Positions 45,104 to 54,572 are shown, numbered from the stretch's first letter. The stretch is 64,000 nt of DNA from Ignavibacteriota bacterium (GCA_013285425.1 CP053447.1:626001-690000), one strand, 5' to 3'. Numbers and translations: made by a program. Notes: generated from the letters alone by a model not told the origin.

Positions 45104-46050
45104 GAAGAGAAGGGGAAAAAGTCCTCTCTTTTTAAGAGAGGAATTTATGGTGAGTTAGGATTGAGTAAAGGAAAAATTAATAATCCAAAATAAAGTCTTG
45201 GTTTATTTTGTTTCAGAAAATAATTGAAGGATAATGTTTTTAATAGTAGTAAATAGCTAATGAACTCAACCCCTCGCCGTTTCTCTTAGGAAGAGAAGGG
45301 GAAAAAGTCCTCTCTTTTTAAGAGAGGGATTTAGGGTGAGTTAGGATTGAGCAAAAGAAAAATTAATAATCCAAAATATAGTCTTGGTTTATTTTGTTTC
45401 AGAAAATAATTAAAGGAAAGTATTTTTAATATTAATAGCTTAATGAACTCATCCCCTCGCCGTTTCTCTTAGAAAGAGAAGGGGATAAGTCCCTCTCTTT
45501 TTAAGAGAGGGATTTAGGGTGAGTTAGGATTGAGTAAAGGAAAAATTAATAATCCAAAATATAATTCTGATTTATTTTGTTTCAGAAAATAATTGAAGGA
45601 AAGTATTTTTAATATTAATTGCTTAATGAACTCATCCCCTCGCCGTTTCTCTTAGAAAGAGAAGGGGAGAAGTCCCTCTCTTTTTAAGAGAGGGATTTAG
45701 GGTGAGTTAGGATTGAGTAAAGGAAAAATTAATAATCCAAAATATAATTCTGATTTATTTTGTTTCAGAAAATAATTGAAGGAAAGTATTTTTAATATTA
45801 ATTGCTTAATGAACTCATCCCCTCGCCGTTTCTCTTAGGAAGAGAAGGGGATAAGTCCCTCTCTTTTTAAGAGAGGGATTTAGGTGAGTTAGGATTGAGC
45901 AAAGGAAAAATTAATAATCCAAAATATAATTCTGATTTATTTTGTTTCAGAAAATAATTAAAGGATAATGTTTTTTATAGTAGGAAATAGCTAATGAACT
46001 TATCCCCTCGCCGTTTCTCTTCGAAAGAGAAGGGGAAAAGGGTGAGTTGA
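45077..46050. repeat. compound palindromic repeat array B, six copies, 183-bp period
   Basis: Copies begin near 45077, 45262, 45445, 45628, 45811 and 45996, giving periods of 185, 183, 183, 183 and 185. Each full unit has AACTCA.CCC / GGGTGAGTT ends and two inner hairpins. The first copy has the perfect stem CCCCTTCTCTT/AAGAGAAGGGG; all later copies share the change to CGTTTCTCTT, which points to amplification from one changed unit. The last copy lacks the second hairpin. The spacers are nearly identical ('TTAATAATCCAAAATATA...'). Confidence 0.92.
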
Positions 46051-46149
46051 TTCTGAAATAATATTCACGAACTATTTAATTCAATGATGATGTACTTAAT
46101 GTGATAATAAATAACACTTAATATTAACAATCAAAAAAGGAGTAACATA

Positions 46150-46548
46150 ATGTTAAAACAATTTGTAATCGCTTTTGTATTTGTTTCTTTTTTCGGTGCT
46201 TTTATATTTGCACAGGAAAAACCTAAGACGGATAAAAAAGATGAACATCATAAAATGGAGCATATGAAACACGATTCTACAATGCAAAAAACACATCACG
46301 AGATGAATCACAAAATGCATTCAGAATCCAAGGTTGAAAACTCAATAATTCGTGAAGGCGAAATTAACCTTGCTTCAATTGATGTTAATAAGGATGGAAA
46401 AGTTTATCAGGATCAGATGTGCTGGAATGTGATTTCTGATGAACCAGGAGAATGTCCGCAATGTGGAATGATACTCAAGGAAGTATCGCTTGAAAAAGCA
46501 AAGGAAAATCTTTTAAAACATGATTATAAAGTGAAAGAGGCTAAATAA
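46150..46548 (+). CDS. exported heavy-metal-binding-module protein
   Basis: A 132-residue protein with a signal peptide (1-21, ends 'FIFAQ'), a His/Met-rich stretch ('MEHMKHDSTMQKTHHEMNHKM') and one C-terminal metal-binding module: 'DVNKDGKVYQDQMCWNVISD' then 'CPQCGMILKE'. This module matches the C-terminus of the CusB-like protein at 39661 almost block for block, including the 'DxNKDGK' loop. It is likely a periplasmic copper carrier or buffer. GGAG at 46138-46141 is a good ribosome binding site. Confidence 0.85.
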   Translation: MLKQFVIAFVFVSFFGAFIFAQEKPKTDKKDEHHKMEHMKHDSTMQKTHHEMNHKMHSESKVENSIIREGEINLASIDVNKDGKVYQDQMCWNVISDEPGECPQCGMILKEVSLEKAKENLLKHDYKVKEAK

Positions 46549-46549
46549 A

Positions 46550-46651
46550 ATGGAGGTAATTGTAGGAATTGCTTTTATTGCGTTAGTAGCTTTTATTGGA
46601 TTTATGAAATTCAGGCGTGTAAGTAGTGGTAAAGATTGTTGTAAAAAATAA
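46550..46651 (+). CDS. 33-residue membrane protein, FeoB-associated Cys-rich type
   Basis: Starts with ATG one base after the previous stop codon and ends with TAA at 46649-46651. The peptide is a single membrane helix ('VGIAFIALVAFIGFMKF') followed by a basic tail with adjacent cysteines ('SSGKDCCKK'). This layout is that of the tiny 'FeoB-associated Cys-rich' membrane proteins. The spacing argues for translational coupling with the metal-binding protein before it. Its size keeps confidence moderate. Confidence 0.6.
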   Translation: MEVIVGIAFIALVAFIGFMKFRRVSSGKDCCKK

Positions 46652-46785
46652 TCGTCTCATTAATTTAAAAAATTCAATAGCTTTGAATTTATATTAAATC
46701 AATATAGAAAAGATAAACTCTGTAATTACTCGAAATTGAAAAAACATAACTAACTAAATATCTCATAACAAAAAGGAGCAACTAA

Positions 46786-47157
46786 ATGTTAAAACAACTA
46801 ATTCTTATAACTGCAATCATTTCGCTGACAGGAATCTTTGCATTTTCACAAGATCAGACAGCAACAATTAAAAAAGAAAAAATGGAACAAACTAAAGATT
46901 CAAAAAGCTGCTGCTCAACTGAGAATTCAAATAATAATATTCAAATAAAACAGAGTAGTAATGTTTCGGATCCTGAAATCTGGAATAAAGTATGTCCGGT
47001 AACTGGTGATGAATTGGATAGTGATGCCAGAACAGTTGAATATAAAGGCAAGACAATCGGGCTTTGCTGTAAAAAATGTGTTAAGAAATTTGAGAAAGAA
47101 CCTGAAAAGTATATGAAAAATCTGAATAAAGACGGCTCTGAATTTATTGGCAGTTAA
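46786..47157 (+). CDS. exported YHS/TRASH-like metal-binding protein
   Basis: A 123-residue exported protein (signal peptide 1-21, 'GIFAFSQ'). The mature part has 'SCCSTE' and a C-terminal YHS/TRASH-like domain: 'KVCPVTGDELDSDARTVEY' then 'GKTIGLCCKKCVKKFEKEP'. The domain holds Cys residues in a C...CCxxC pattern suited to copper binding. The N-terminus ('MLKQL..') resembles the 46150 protein ('MLKQF..'), which suggests a common signal-peptide origin. The AAGGAG site is good. A terminator follows. Confidence 0.85.
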   Translation: MLKQLILITAIISLTGIFAFSQDQTATIKKEKMEQTKDSKSCCSTENSNNNIQIKQSSNVSDPEIWNKVCPVTGDELDSDARTVEYKGKTIGLCCKKCVKKFEKEPEKYMKNLNKDGSEFIGS

Positions 47158-47167
47158 TTTCTTAAAC

Positions 47168-47191
47168 AGGGATGTGGTTTACCGCATCCCT
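47168..47191 (+). terminator. terminator hairpin after the YHS protein gene
   Basis: AGGGATGTGG (47168-47177), loop TTTA, CCGCATCCCT (47182-47191): a 10-bp stem with one G-U pair. The T-rich tail is interrupted, so efficiency may be moderate. Confidence 0.6.
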
Positions 47192-47328
47192 TGCTTATTT
47201 GTATTTCCCAAATGAACTTTGTTGTGTTTCTTCTATCAGGTTTTATTTTAGTTTGAATGACAATTAACAAAACTTATCAATCGTTTTCATCTTATAAAAT
47301 CAATATCTATATTTGAATCAAGATAATT

Positions 47329-47661
47329 ATGTTAGTTAACCACATTAAAAATTTATCTGTTTTAATTATAGTTATTTTTGCTTTCAACTTTATTCATTCT
47401 GAAATAATTGATCAGCTTGAAGGTAATTTTAATTGTAAGATTGTAAACGATTACTGCAAACTCGTTGAAGCCGCATCGTTAGTACGCCATAATGGTTTTA
47501 AAAGTGTTCCTAAACAAATTAATTTCTCTGAATCAGTTTTTCAGGATAATCTGGAGAACTATATCACCAGAAATCCATTGTTGGATCACTTACAAAACTC
47601 TTCATTTAATCATTTAAATATTCTACCAACTTATCTAATCAATAAATCACTGCTGATCTGA
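47329..47661 (+). CDS. small exported protein preceding the second efflux operon
   Basis: A 110-residue protein with an N-terminal signal (about 5-24) and only two cysteines ('FNCKIVNDYCKLV'). Its final residues 'LINKSLLI' resemble 'HITNSILLI' at the end of the protein at 37718, and both genes sit just upstream of a tolC-like gene. I do not recognise the family. It may be a diverged paralogue of the first efflux-leader protein. The gap to the following tolC-like gene is 74 bp. Confidence 0.5.
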   Translation: MLVNHIKNLSVLIIVIFAFNFIHSEIIDQLEGNFNCKIVNDYCKLVEAASLVRHNGFKSVPKQINFSESVFQDNLENYITRNPLLDHLQNSSFNHLNILPTYLINKSLLI

Positions 47662-47735
47662 TTTTTTTATCTCAGTTCAATTTCAAGTGATACTTTTTCT
47701 CAAGTAATTATTTTTGGTAAAACCGGAGTTTTTCT

Positions 47736-48989
47736 ATGAACAAACTTTTAGTCTTGTTCGTATCTGTTTGTTTTTATTTCACAGGATATGCACAGGAAAA
47801 TAATGATACAATTAAAATATCCTTAATAGATGCTGTTGATATGGCGTTGTAGAATAATCCTAATCTCAGAGCATATTATTATGATATTAATTCATTGGAG
47901 GGCATTAAAAGACAAGCGGGTCTGCTCCCAAATCCAGAAGCAGATCTGGAGATAGAAAATATTCTTGGTGGTAAGGAATTAAATGGATTTACAGGAGCAG
48001 AATATACTCTATCAGCAAGTTATCTTTTTGAACTTGGAGGCAAAAGGAATAATCGTGTTAACCTTGTTAATGAAGAAATTAATTCAGCTAAAAGTAATTA
48101 TGAATTATTAAAACTTGATGTTATTTCACAGGTTAAGAAAGCATTTATTGAGCTTGTTAAAATTCAGCATCAGATAAAATTGCAGCATAAGTTTGTGAAT
48201 TTGAATGAAGAGATATTAAAAATAATTTCTGAGCGTGTTAAAGCCGGCAAAACCTCTCCTGCAGAAGAATCAAAAGAAAAGTTTGCTTTAATGAATAGCC
48301 GACTTGAGTTACAGCGTTTTCAAAGAGATTATTTATCTACTCAAACTAAAATAAATTCATTATGCGGAACTTCAGGCAAAAACTTTGTTCCTTCATCCGA
48401 TTTGTTTGATGCACTTATTTCTCCGCCTAATAAAGAGGAAATATTTCATGAGATAGAAAATATTCCTTCAATAAAATATCTTAACAATGAAACTAATATT
48501 AGGAAAGCACAGCTTGAATTAGAAGAATCAAACTCGGTACCGGATTTAACTGCAAGCTTAGGGATAAGGTATTTAAATGAACTTAAGACAAATTCCTTTG
48601 TCGCGGGGTTATCGATGCCGCTGCCGTTCTTTAACAGAAACCAGGGAAATATTCAGTCTGCAGAGATAAAAGTGCGGCAGATGGAAGAGCTGATAAACGC
48701 ACAGAAACTTTCCATTATTGAATCGCTGACTGCTTCTTTTAATAATTTAGTAATTGCTTACAACAATGCGGTTCAGTTTAATGAAAATATTTTGTCAGAA
48801 TCTGAGAATGCATACGAGATTACAAGTAAAGGATATTTACAAGGCAGATTTGCGTTTATTGATATGCTCGATGCTCAAAGAACTCTGTTCGATACACAAG
48901 CACAATATCTGCTTGAACTTTCTGAATATTATAATTCAATAATTGAAATTGAAAATCTAACCGGAAAGAATTTTTTAATGATTAATTAA
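47736..48989 (+). pseudogene. TolC-type outer membrane efflux gene interrupted by a TAG codon
   Basis: A start at ATG 47736 gives a signal peptide ('LLVLFVSVCFYFTGYAQ') and 'ISLIDAVDMAL', then TAG at 47850-47852, then 'NNPNLRAYYYDINSLEG' in the same frame. In this family the position is normally Gln (ALxxNPxL), so CAG to TAG is the simple explanation. The remainder (to 48989) is a full TolC-type sequence, 416 codons in total. A restart at ATG 47895 would lack the signal peptide. Genuine nonsense mutation, sequencing error or amber suppression cannot be told apart here. Confidence 0.85.
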
Positions 48990-49101
48990 AATCTATATGA
49001 TTCTCAGTCTAAAAATTCTATTAATATATTCTTGATTTATATGAAGAGAATTAAATTTTGCGGTTAAGAAAATCAGCAATGTAAAAAAGAGAGAAAATAA
49101 A

Positions 49102-50079
49102 ATGATAAATAAAATAAGCAACGTAAATTCATACAAATTATTTGGGATAATAGCTGCATCGTTATTGCTATTCCTATCAATCAGATGCAGTGATAGCAAT
49201 ACAAACGAAGATACAAATAAAGCTGAAGTACATAATGAATCAGAAGAACATTCTGATGAAATATTTATGACCGAAGAAACAATGAAAGAATTAGGTATTG
49301 AAGTTAAAGAGGCTGGTTCTGGTGTAATTAAAAATTATATCGAACTTACAGGTGAAATAATTGCCGAACCTTCCAGAATCTCTCACGTAATTCCGCGGTT
49401 TGAAGGTATTGTTAAAGAAGTATTCAAAACAGTAGGTGATAAAGTAAAAAAAGGCGAGGTGCTTGCTTTGATTGAAAGCAATGAAAGTTTAGCAACTTAC
49501 GAAGTTCAGTCGTTGATTGATGGGACTATTATCGAAATGCATATGACTCAAGGTGAACTTATTGGCAATGAATTGCACGCATTTGTTATTGCAGACCTGA
49601 ACAAAGTCTGGGCTATTTTTAATATCTATCAAAAAGATCTTGGTAAAATAAAAGCAGGACAGAAAGCTATTGTATCTATTGGAGCAAATGACTCTCAAGA
49701 AACAGGAACTATTTCTTATGTTAGTCCCGTTGTAAATGAAAAAACCAGAACAGCTTCAGGAAGAGTTATATTAAATAATCAATCAGGCAGGTGGATGCCG
49801 GGAATGTTTGTAACAGCAAAGGTCCATGTAAGTGAAAAAAAATATGCGTTGGTTATTGAGAAAACTGCATTACAGACTTTAGATGATAAGTTAGTTGTAT
49901 TTATTAAAGATGAGGATGGCGGTTTCCATCCAAGTGATGTAAAAACCGGCGGCGAAAATGATGATACGATTGAAATTATCTCAGGCTTAAAAGCAGGAGA
50001 TAAATATGTATCAAAAAATTCATTCATACTTAAGTCAGAGATTCAGAAAGAATCTTTTGGCGGCGGGCACGTGCATTAA
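49102..50079 (+). CDS. CzcB-type RND efflux adaptor lipoprotein
   Basis: A 325-residue adaptor with a membrane-type signal ending in 'SIRC' (lipobox-like). It has the usual lipoyl-like halves ('GIVKEVFKTVGDKVKKGEVLALIE') and 'GTIIEMHMTQGELIG', a beta-barrel domain ('VWAIFNIYQKDLGKIKAGQ') and a His-containing end ('GGGHVH'). There are no heavy-metal-binding modules, unlike the first operon's adaptor. It couples the RND protein that follows to the outer-membrane channel. Confidence 0.9.
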   Translation: MINKISNVNSYKLFGIIAASLLLFLSIRCSDSNTNEDTNKAEVHNESEEHSDEIFMTEETMKELGIEVKEAGSGVIKNYIELTGEIIAEPSRISHVIPRFEGIVKEVFKTVGDKVKKGEVLALIESNESLATYEVQSLIDGTIIEMHMTQGELIGNELHAFVIADLNKVWAIFNIYQKDLGKIKAGQKAIVSIGANDSQETGTISYVSPVVNEKTRTASGRVILNNQSGRWMPGMFVTAKVHVSEKKYALVIEKTALQTLDDKLVVFIKDEDGGFHPSDVKTGGENDDTIEIISGLKAGDKYVSKNSFILKSEIQKESFGGGHVH

Positions 50080-50089
50080 GAGGTATAAT

Positions 50090-53000
50090 ATGGATAGAAT
50101 TATTGATTTTGTTTTGCATAACCGTCTGTTAATAACAGTGCTTGCAGTTATTATTATGGCAGCAGGTTACTTGAGTTATAAGCAGCTTCCAATTGATGCT
50201 TTCCCAGATGTTTCTCCAACACTTGTTCAGGTGTTTACAATTACCGAAGGGTTAGCACCGGAAGAAATTGAAAAGTATGTTACGTATCCTGTTGAAACTG
50301 CAATGAATGGTTTACCGAATCTTGAACTTATCAGGTCAGTCTCAAACTTCGGTTTATCTGTAGTGAATATTTATTTCGAAGATGGAACTGATATTTATTT
50401 TGCAAGACAGTTAGTTAATGAAAGACTGATTGAAGCTCGTGAACAAATTCCGGAAGGTTTTGGTGATCCGGAAATGGGTCCAATTTCTACCGGTATGGGA
50501 ATAATACTTTTTTATTATCTCGAAGATGAAAGCGGAAAGTATTCACTTGAAGAATTAAGAACAATACAGGATTGGCTGATAAAATATCAACTTCAAACTG
50601 TTCCGGGAGTAACTGAGATTCTTGGTATCGGCGGCTGGGAAAAACAATATCAGGTTGTTGTTGATCCAAACTCGTTACTTCGGTACAACTTAACAATCAA
50701 CAGTGTTGTAGAAAAAATTAAATCTAATAATCTTAATGTAGGTGCTCAGTTCATTGAAAAGAATGCAGAAGAATTTATTGTGCGTTCTACAGGACTTATT
50801 TCCAATATTGAAGACCTCGAAAACATTGTTCTTAAATCTGAAAACGGAATTCCTGTTTATTTAAATCAGATTGCAGATATAAGAATCGGCGGTGCAATTA
50901 GAAGAGGAGTGCAAACTGCTAATGGTATTGGCGAGGTTGTTTCCGGCATGGTTGTAAAATTATTTGGAACTAATTCATCTGCGGTAATTCAGGCAGTAGA
51001 GGATAAACTGGCAGAAATCAATAAATCACTTCCTGAAGGAATTAAAATCATTCCTTATTATCAGCAGAAGACACTTGTAGAAGCCGCAGTAAAAACTGTT
51101 ACTAAAGCTTTGCTTGAAGGAATTGTTCTGGTGGTAATTATTTTGTTTGTGTTTCTTGGTGCAGTTAGACCTAGTATAGTTGTTGCATTTGCTATACCCT
51201 TCTCGGTTCTGTTTACAATGATCGGGATGTATTATTTCGGTATCTCAGCTAATCTGATGTCTTTTGGCGGATTGGCAATTGCAATAGGAATGATAGTGGA
51301 TGGGGCTGTTGTTATAGTTGAAAATACGGATCGTCTGCTGCGTTCAAATTATTCAGGCGAATCAAAACTTAATGTGATTGCTAAAGCTTCTAAAGAAGTA
51401 ATCAAACCGATAACTTTTGCCGTAATAATTATAATAATTGTCTTTCTTCCTCTCTTTACACTTCATGGAGTTGAAGGAAAAACTTTCAAACCACTTGCTT
51501 ATACAATCGCACTTGCTATGTTCGGCTCGCTTTTGTTTGGGATTTTAGCTGCACCTGTTCTCTCTTCATTCTTTATGAAAACTCCCTTAAAGAAAAATCT
51601 AAATGAAAAGAAAACTGAAGATATTGATAAAACTAAAAATTCTGAAAGTGAAGATAGTGAGCAGATATGGATTCTTAAAACTTTAATAAAAGTTTACAAA
51701 CCAATTGTAACCTTCTTTGTAAAGAAAAGAATAGCTGCAATAGTGCTCGCTGTTATTTTAATAATTACCGGTGTGATAATCTTTCCCCGTCTTGGTTCCG
51801 AGTTTACTCCAACTCTGCAGGAAGGTACCTTGGTTTTAAGAATGACTATGGCGCCTTCAATATCTTTAACCGAAAGCACACGACTGACACTGATCGCTGA
51901 AAAAAGATTAATGAAAATTCCGGAAGTCTCAGGAGTGGTAACAAGGATTGGAAGGGGCGAAGTTGGTGCTCATGCAGATCCGGTTAATAATGCTGAAATG
52001 CTTATCCTTCTTAAACCAAACAGTCAGTGGAGAGATAATGCATCACAACAAGAACTTGAGGAAATGATAAGAAAAGATTTTGGTGATATGCCGGGAGCAC
52101 TAATAAATTTTACCCAGCCTATTCAAATGTCTGTTGATGAACTGCTTGAAGGGGTAAGGGCTGAGCTTGCAATTAAACTCTTTGGTGATGACCTTGACGT
52201 ACTTAAAAACAAAGCCGGTGAGATTGCTGATCAAATCAGAAAAAAGTAAAAGGTGCTGCCGATGTTCAGGTCGATCAGGTTTCAGGTGCTCCTCAATTGA
52301 GAATTGTAATTAACCGAAATCAGATTGCCCGCTACGGAATTAATGTTGAAGATGTTCAGAATACAATAAGAACTGCAATCGGCGGAGAAACTGCCGGACA
52401 AATATTTGAAGGCGTAAAGCGATTTAATATTTATGTACGGTTTGATGAAGAATTTAGAAAAGATATCAACTCAATCAGTAAATTATTAGTTGAATCACCG
52501 AAAGGTATTCAGGTACCATTAATTCAACTCGCTGAAATTAAAGAAGTAGTTGGACCAAGGCAGATTACACGTGAACGCAATCAGAGATTTATTACAATTC
52601 AGTGTAATGTTGTAGGAAGGGATATTGGTTCGTTTGCAGAAGAAGGACAAAAAATTATTGATGGGAAAATAAAACTGCCTGCTGGATATTTTGTAACCTG
52701 GGGCGGGCAGTTCAGACTTCAGCAGGAAGCAAATGCAAGATTGATGGTTGTTGTGCCTATTACATTATTTATAATTTTTATAATGCTTTTTTCCAGTTTT
52801 AATTCTTTAAAAAACTCGCTGCTGATTTTTCTTAATATACCACTGGCATTGGTTGGCGGTATTGCCTCTTTGTGGATCTCTGAACAAAATCTTTCCGTAC
52901 CTGCTTCGGTAGGATTTATTGCTTTGTTTGGAATTGCACTGCTTAACGGAATTGTTTTGATAACATATTTAAATCAATTGCGGATGCAAGGATTGAATAT

Positions 53001-53238
53001 TGATGATGCTTCAATACAGGGAGCTTGTTTAAGAGTCAGACCGGTTTTAATGACTGCTTTAACAACAGCAATTGCCTTAATACCTTTACTTTTTGCTACT
53101 GGTACAGGTAGTGAAGTACAAAGACCACTTGCAACTGTAGTTGCCGGAGGACTTCTTACATCAACTGTTGTAACTTTGTTGGTACTGCCGGCATTATATA
53201 AATGGTTTGCAGTTAAAACTGAAGATGATGAATCGTAA
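50090..53238 (+). pseudogene. CzcA-type heavy-metal RND efflux pump, single-base frameshift
   Basis: The start at ATG 50090 has an AGAGG site and gives 'MDRIIDFVLHNRLLITVL'. The first frame runs to 52249 and the rest continues in another frame to 53238. Adding one A to the run at 52240-52245 joins '..EIADQIRKK' to 'VKGAADVQVDQVSGAP', the expected text, for 1049 residues, a normal RND length. Diagnostic blocks: 'LPIDAFPDVSPTLVQ', 'GGLAIAIGMIVDGAVVIVEN' and 'GSEFTPTLQEGTLVLR'. Everything else is conserved. It is either a homopolymer sequencing error or a recent mutation. Confidence 0.9.
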
Positions 53239-53262
53239 GTAAATCATGAACAGAAATTTTTT

Positions 53263-53285
53263 AGCACAGATTGATAGTCTGTGCT
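53263..53285. repeat. small perfect hairpin after the second efflux operon
   Basis: AGCACAGA (53263-53270), loop TTGATAG, TCTGTGCT (53278-53285). It is preceded, not followed, by T residues, so it is not an obvious terminator. A similar start, TTTTTAGCACGGA, occurs near 15762 without the second arm. Confidence 0.5.
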
Positions 53286-53415
53286 TCAATTAAACAATAA
53301 AAAATTATTAAAGAAGCAGCGTTGCGACAAATAACAATACCAGGATCAAAAGGTTGTATTCTTAATTCCTTTTCATTATATATGTATCAGAATTGATTCA
53401 AAAGATTTTTTTATA

Positions 53416-53901
53416 ATGGTAGAAAAAGATAAAATATTATTAGCAGTCGAATACTTTGATAAAGCTTTTAAATTTCATTTGGATGGAAATATAAACGAAG
53501 CAATTGAAGCATATAAAAAATCTATCGGTTATTATCCAACCCCTAAAGCACATACTTATTTAGGCTGGGCATTCAGTCTTAATGGAAAATTTGAAGAGGC
53601 GATTGAGGAATGTAAAATTGCAATTGATTTGGACCCGGAATATGGAAATCCATACAATGATATCGGCTCTTATTTGATTAATCTTGAAAAACATGATGAA
53701 GCAATATACTGGCTTGAAAAGGCAATTGAAGCATCTGATTATCAATCAAAACACTTCTCCTTTTATAATCTGGGAAAAATTTACGAAAAGAAAGGAGCCT
53801 GGTTTACTGCTCTCAGTTATTATTCTGAAGCTCTGAAAATCAAAGCTGATTATCAATTAGCAAAAGACGCATTTGTAAGGTTAACTTCATTAATGAATTA
53901 A
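53416..53901 (+). CDS. TPR-repeat protein
   Basis: A 161-residue protein without signal peptide, made of about four tetratricopeptide repeats. The clearest are 'GNINEAIEAYKKSIGYYP', 'GKFEEAIEECKIAIDLDP', 'EKHDEAIYWLEKAIEA' and 'GAWFTALSYYSEALKI'. Such proteins are scaffolds for protein contacts; no partner can be inferred. It stands alone before the EIIA gene. Confidence 0.88.
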   Translation: MVEKDKILLAVEYFDKAFKFHLDGNINEAIEAYKKSIGYYPTPKAHTYLGWAFSLNGKFEEAIEECKIAIDLDPEYGNPYNDIGSYLINLEKHDEAIYWLEKAIEASDYQSKHFSFYNLGKIYEKKGAWFTALSYYSEALKIKADYQLAKDAFVRLTSLMN

Positions 53902-54000
53902 AGTTACAATTACTTTAACTATTAATTGTAAAACTATACTTCCATCGTTAAATTTACTCAGGTAAATTCATATAATTTTTAATTTCTTATTTGAGCTAAT

Positions 54001-54471
54001 ATGAAAGTAAGTGATCTGCTAAAACCGGAGTTTGTTGTTCCTGATGTAAAAGGCGTATCAAAAGAAGATGTGATTAATGAATTGATTGATCTGTTTAAAA
54101 ATGATAGTAAAGTTGAAGATATTGAGAAAGTAAGAGCTGCAGTTCTGGATCGTGAAAAAATTATGTCCACCGGGGTTGGAAAAGGATTCGCGATTCCGCA
54201 TGGGAAAACAAATGCAGTAAAAGATATAATAGGTGCCTTTGGAAAAATTAATGAAGGAATTGATTATGATTCCCTTGATGGAAATCCGGTACAATTAATT
54301 TTTTTATTAGTAGGCAAGGATAATTTGATAAGCACGCATATTAAGCTTCTGAGCAGAATATCCAGATTAATGAATAAAGATGATTTCAGACACCGATTGC
54401 TTGAAGCAGATACTAAGGAAGATATAATTAAATTGTTTTCTGAAGAAGAAGAACATTTTCTTGAACTTTAA
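54001..54471 (+). CDS. PTS fructose-type EIIA protein (PtsN-like)
   Basis: A 156-residue cytoplasmic protein of the EIIA(Fru)/PtsN family. The phosphorylatable His is in 'GKGFAIPHGKT' (about residue 68), and 'IIGAFGKINEGIDYDSLDGNPVQLIFLLVG' is the next family block. Without other PTS genes nearby it is probably regulatory rather than a sugar transport component. It precedes hisS by about 100 bp, with a repeat element in between. Confidence 0.9.
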   Translation: MKVSDLLKPEFVVPDVKGVSKEDVINELIDLFKNDSKVEDIEKVRAAVLDREKIMSTGVGKGFAIPHGKTNAVKDIIGAFGKINEGIDYDSLDGNPVQLIFLLVGKDNLISTHIKLLSRISRLMNKDDFRHRLLEADTKEDIIKLFSEEEEHFLEL

Positions 54472-54476
54472 TAATT

Positions 54477-54553
54477 GTTATCCTGAGCCGGTCGAAGGAT
54501 AACCTGCCTTAATTAATTATTACTCTGTCACACTTCGACATTGCTCAGTGTGA
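54477..54553. repeat. pair of inverted REP-like palindromes between ptsN-like and hisS genes
   Basis: GTTATCCT (54477-54484) pairs with AGGATAAC (54496-54503), enclosing GAGCCGGTCGA. A second element has TCACACT (54528-54534) and AGTGTGA (54547-54553), enclosing TCGACATTGCTC. The cores CTGAGC..TCGAAG and CTTCGA..GCTCAG are in opposite orientation. Similar short elements are common in Bacteroidota and relatives. Confidence 0.7.
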
Positions 54554-54572
54554 AAATAAATCCAACTGATAA

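Noticed and set aside
45077..46050. CRISPR array
   Set aside because: The period is 183 bp and the spacers are nearly identical to one another, the opposite of CRISPR spacers.
50006..50089. Upstream extension of the czcA-like gene to 50006
   Set aside because: It would overlap the adaptor gene by 74 bases in another frame. The ATG at 50090 has an AGAGG site and the normal family N-terminus.
52240..52249. Programmed frameshift or two-subunit RND pump
   Set aside because: Adding one A restores the full family sequence with no extra residues. The split is inside a conserved periplasmic domain, so two working subunits are unlikely.
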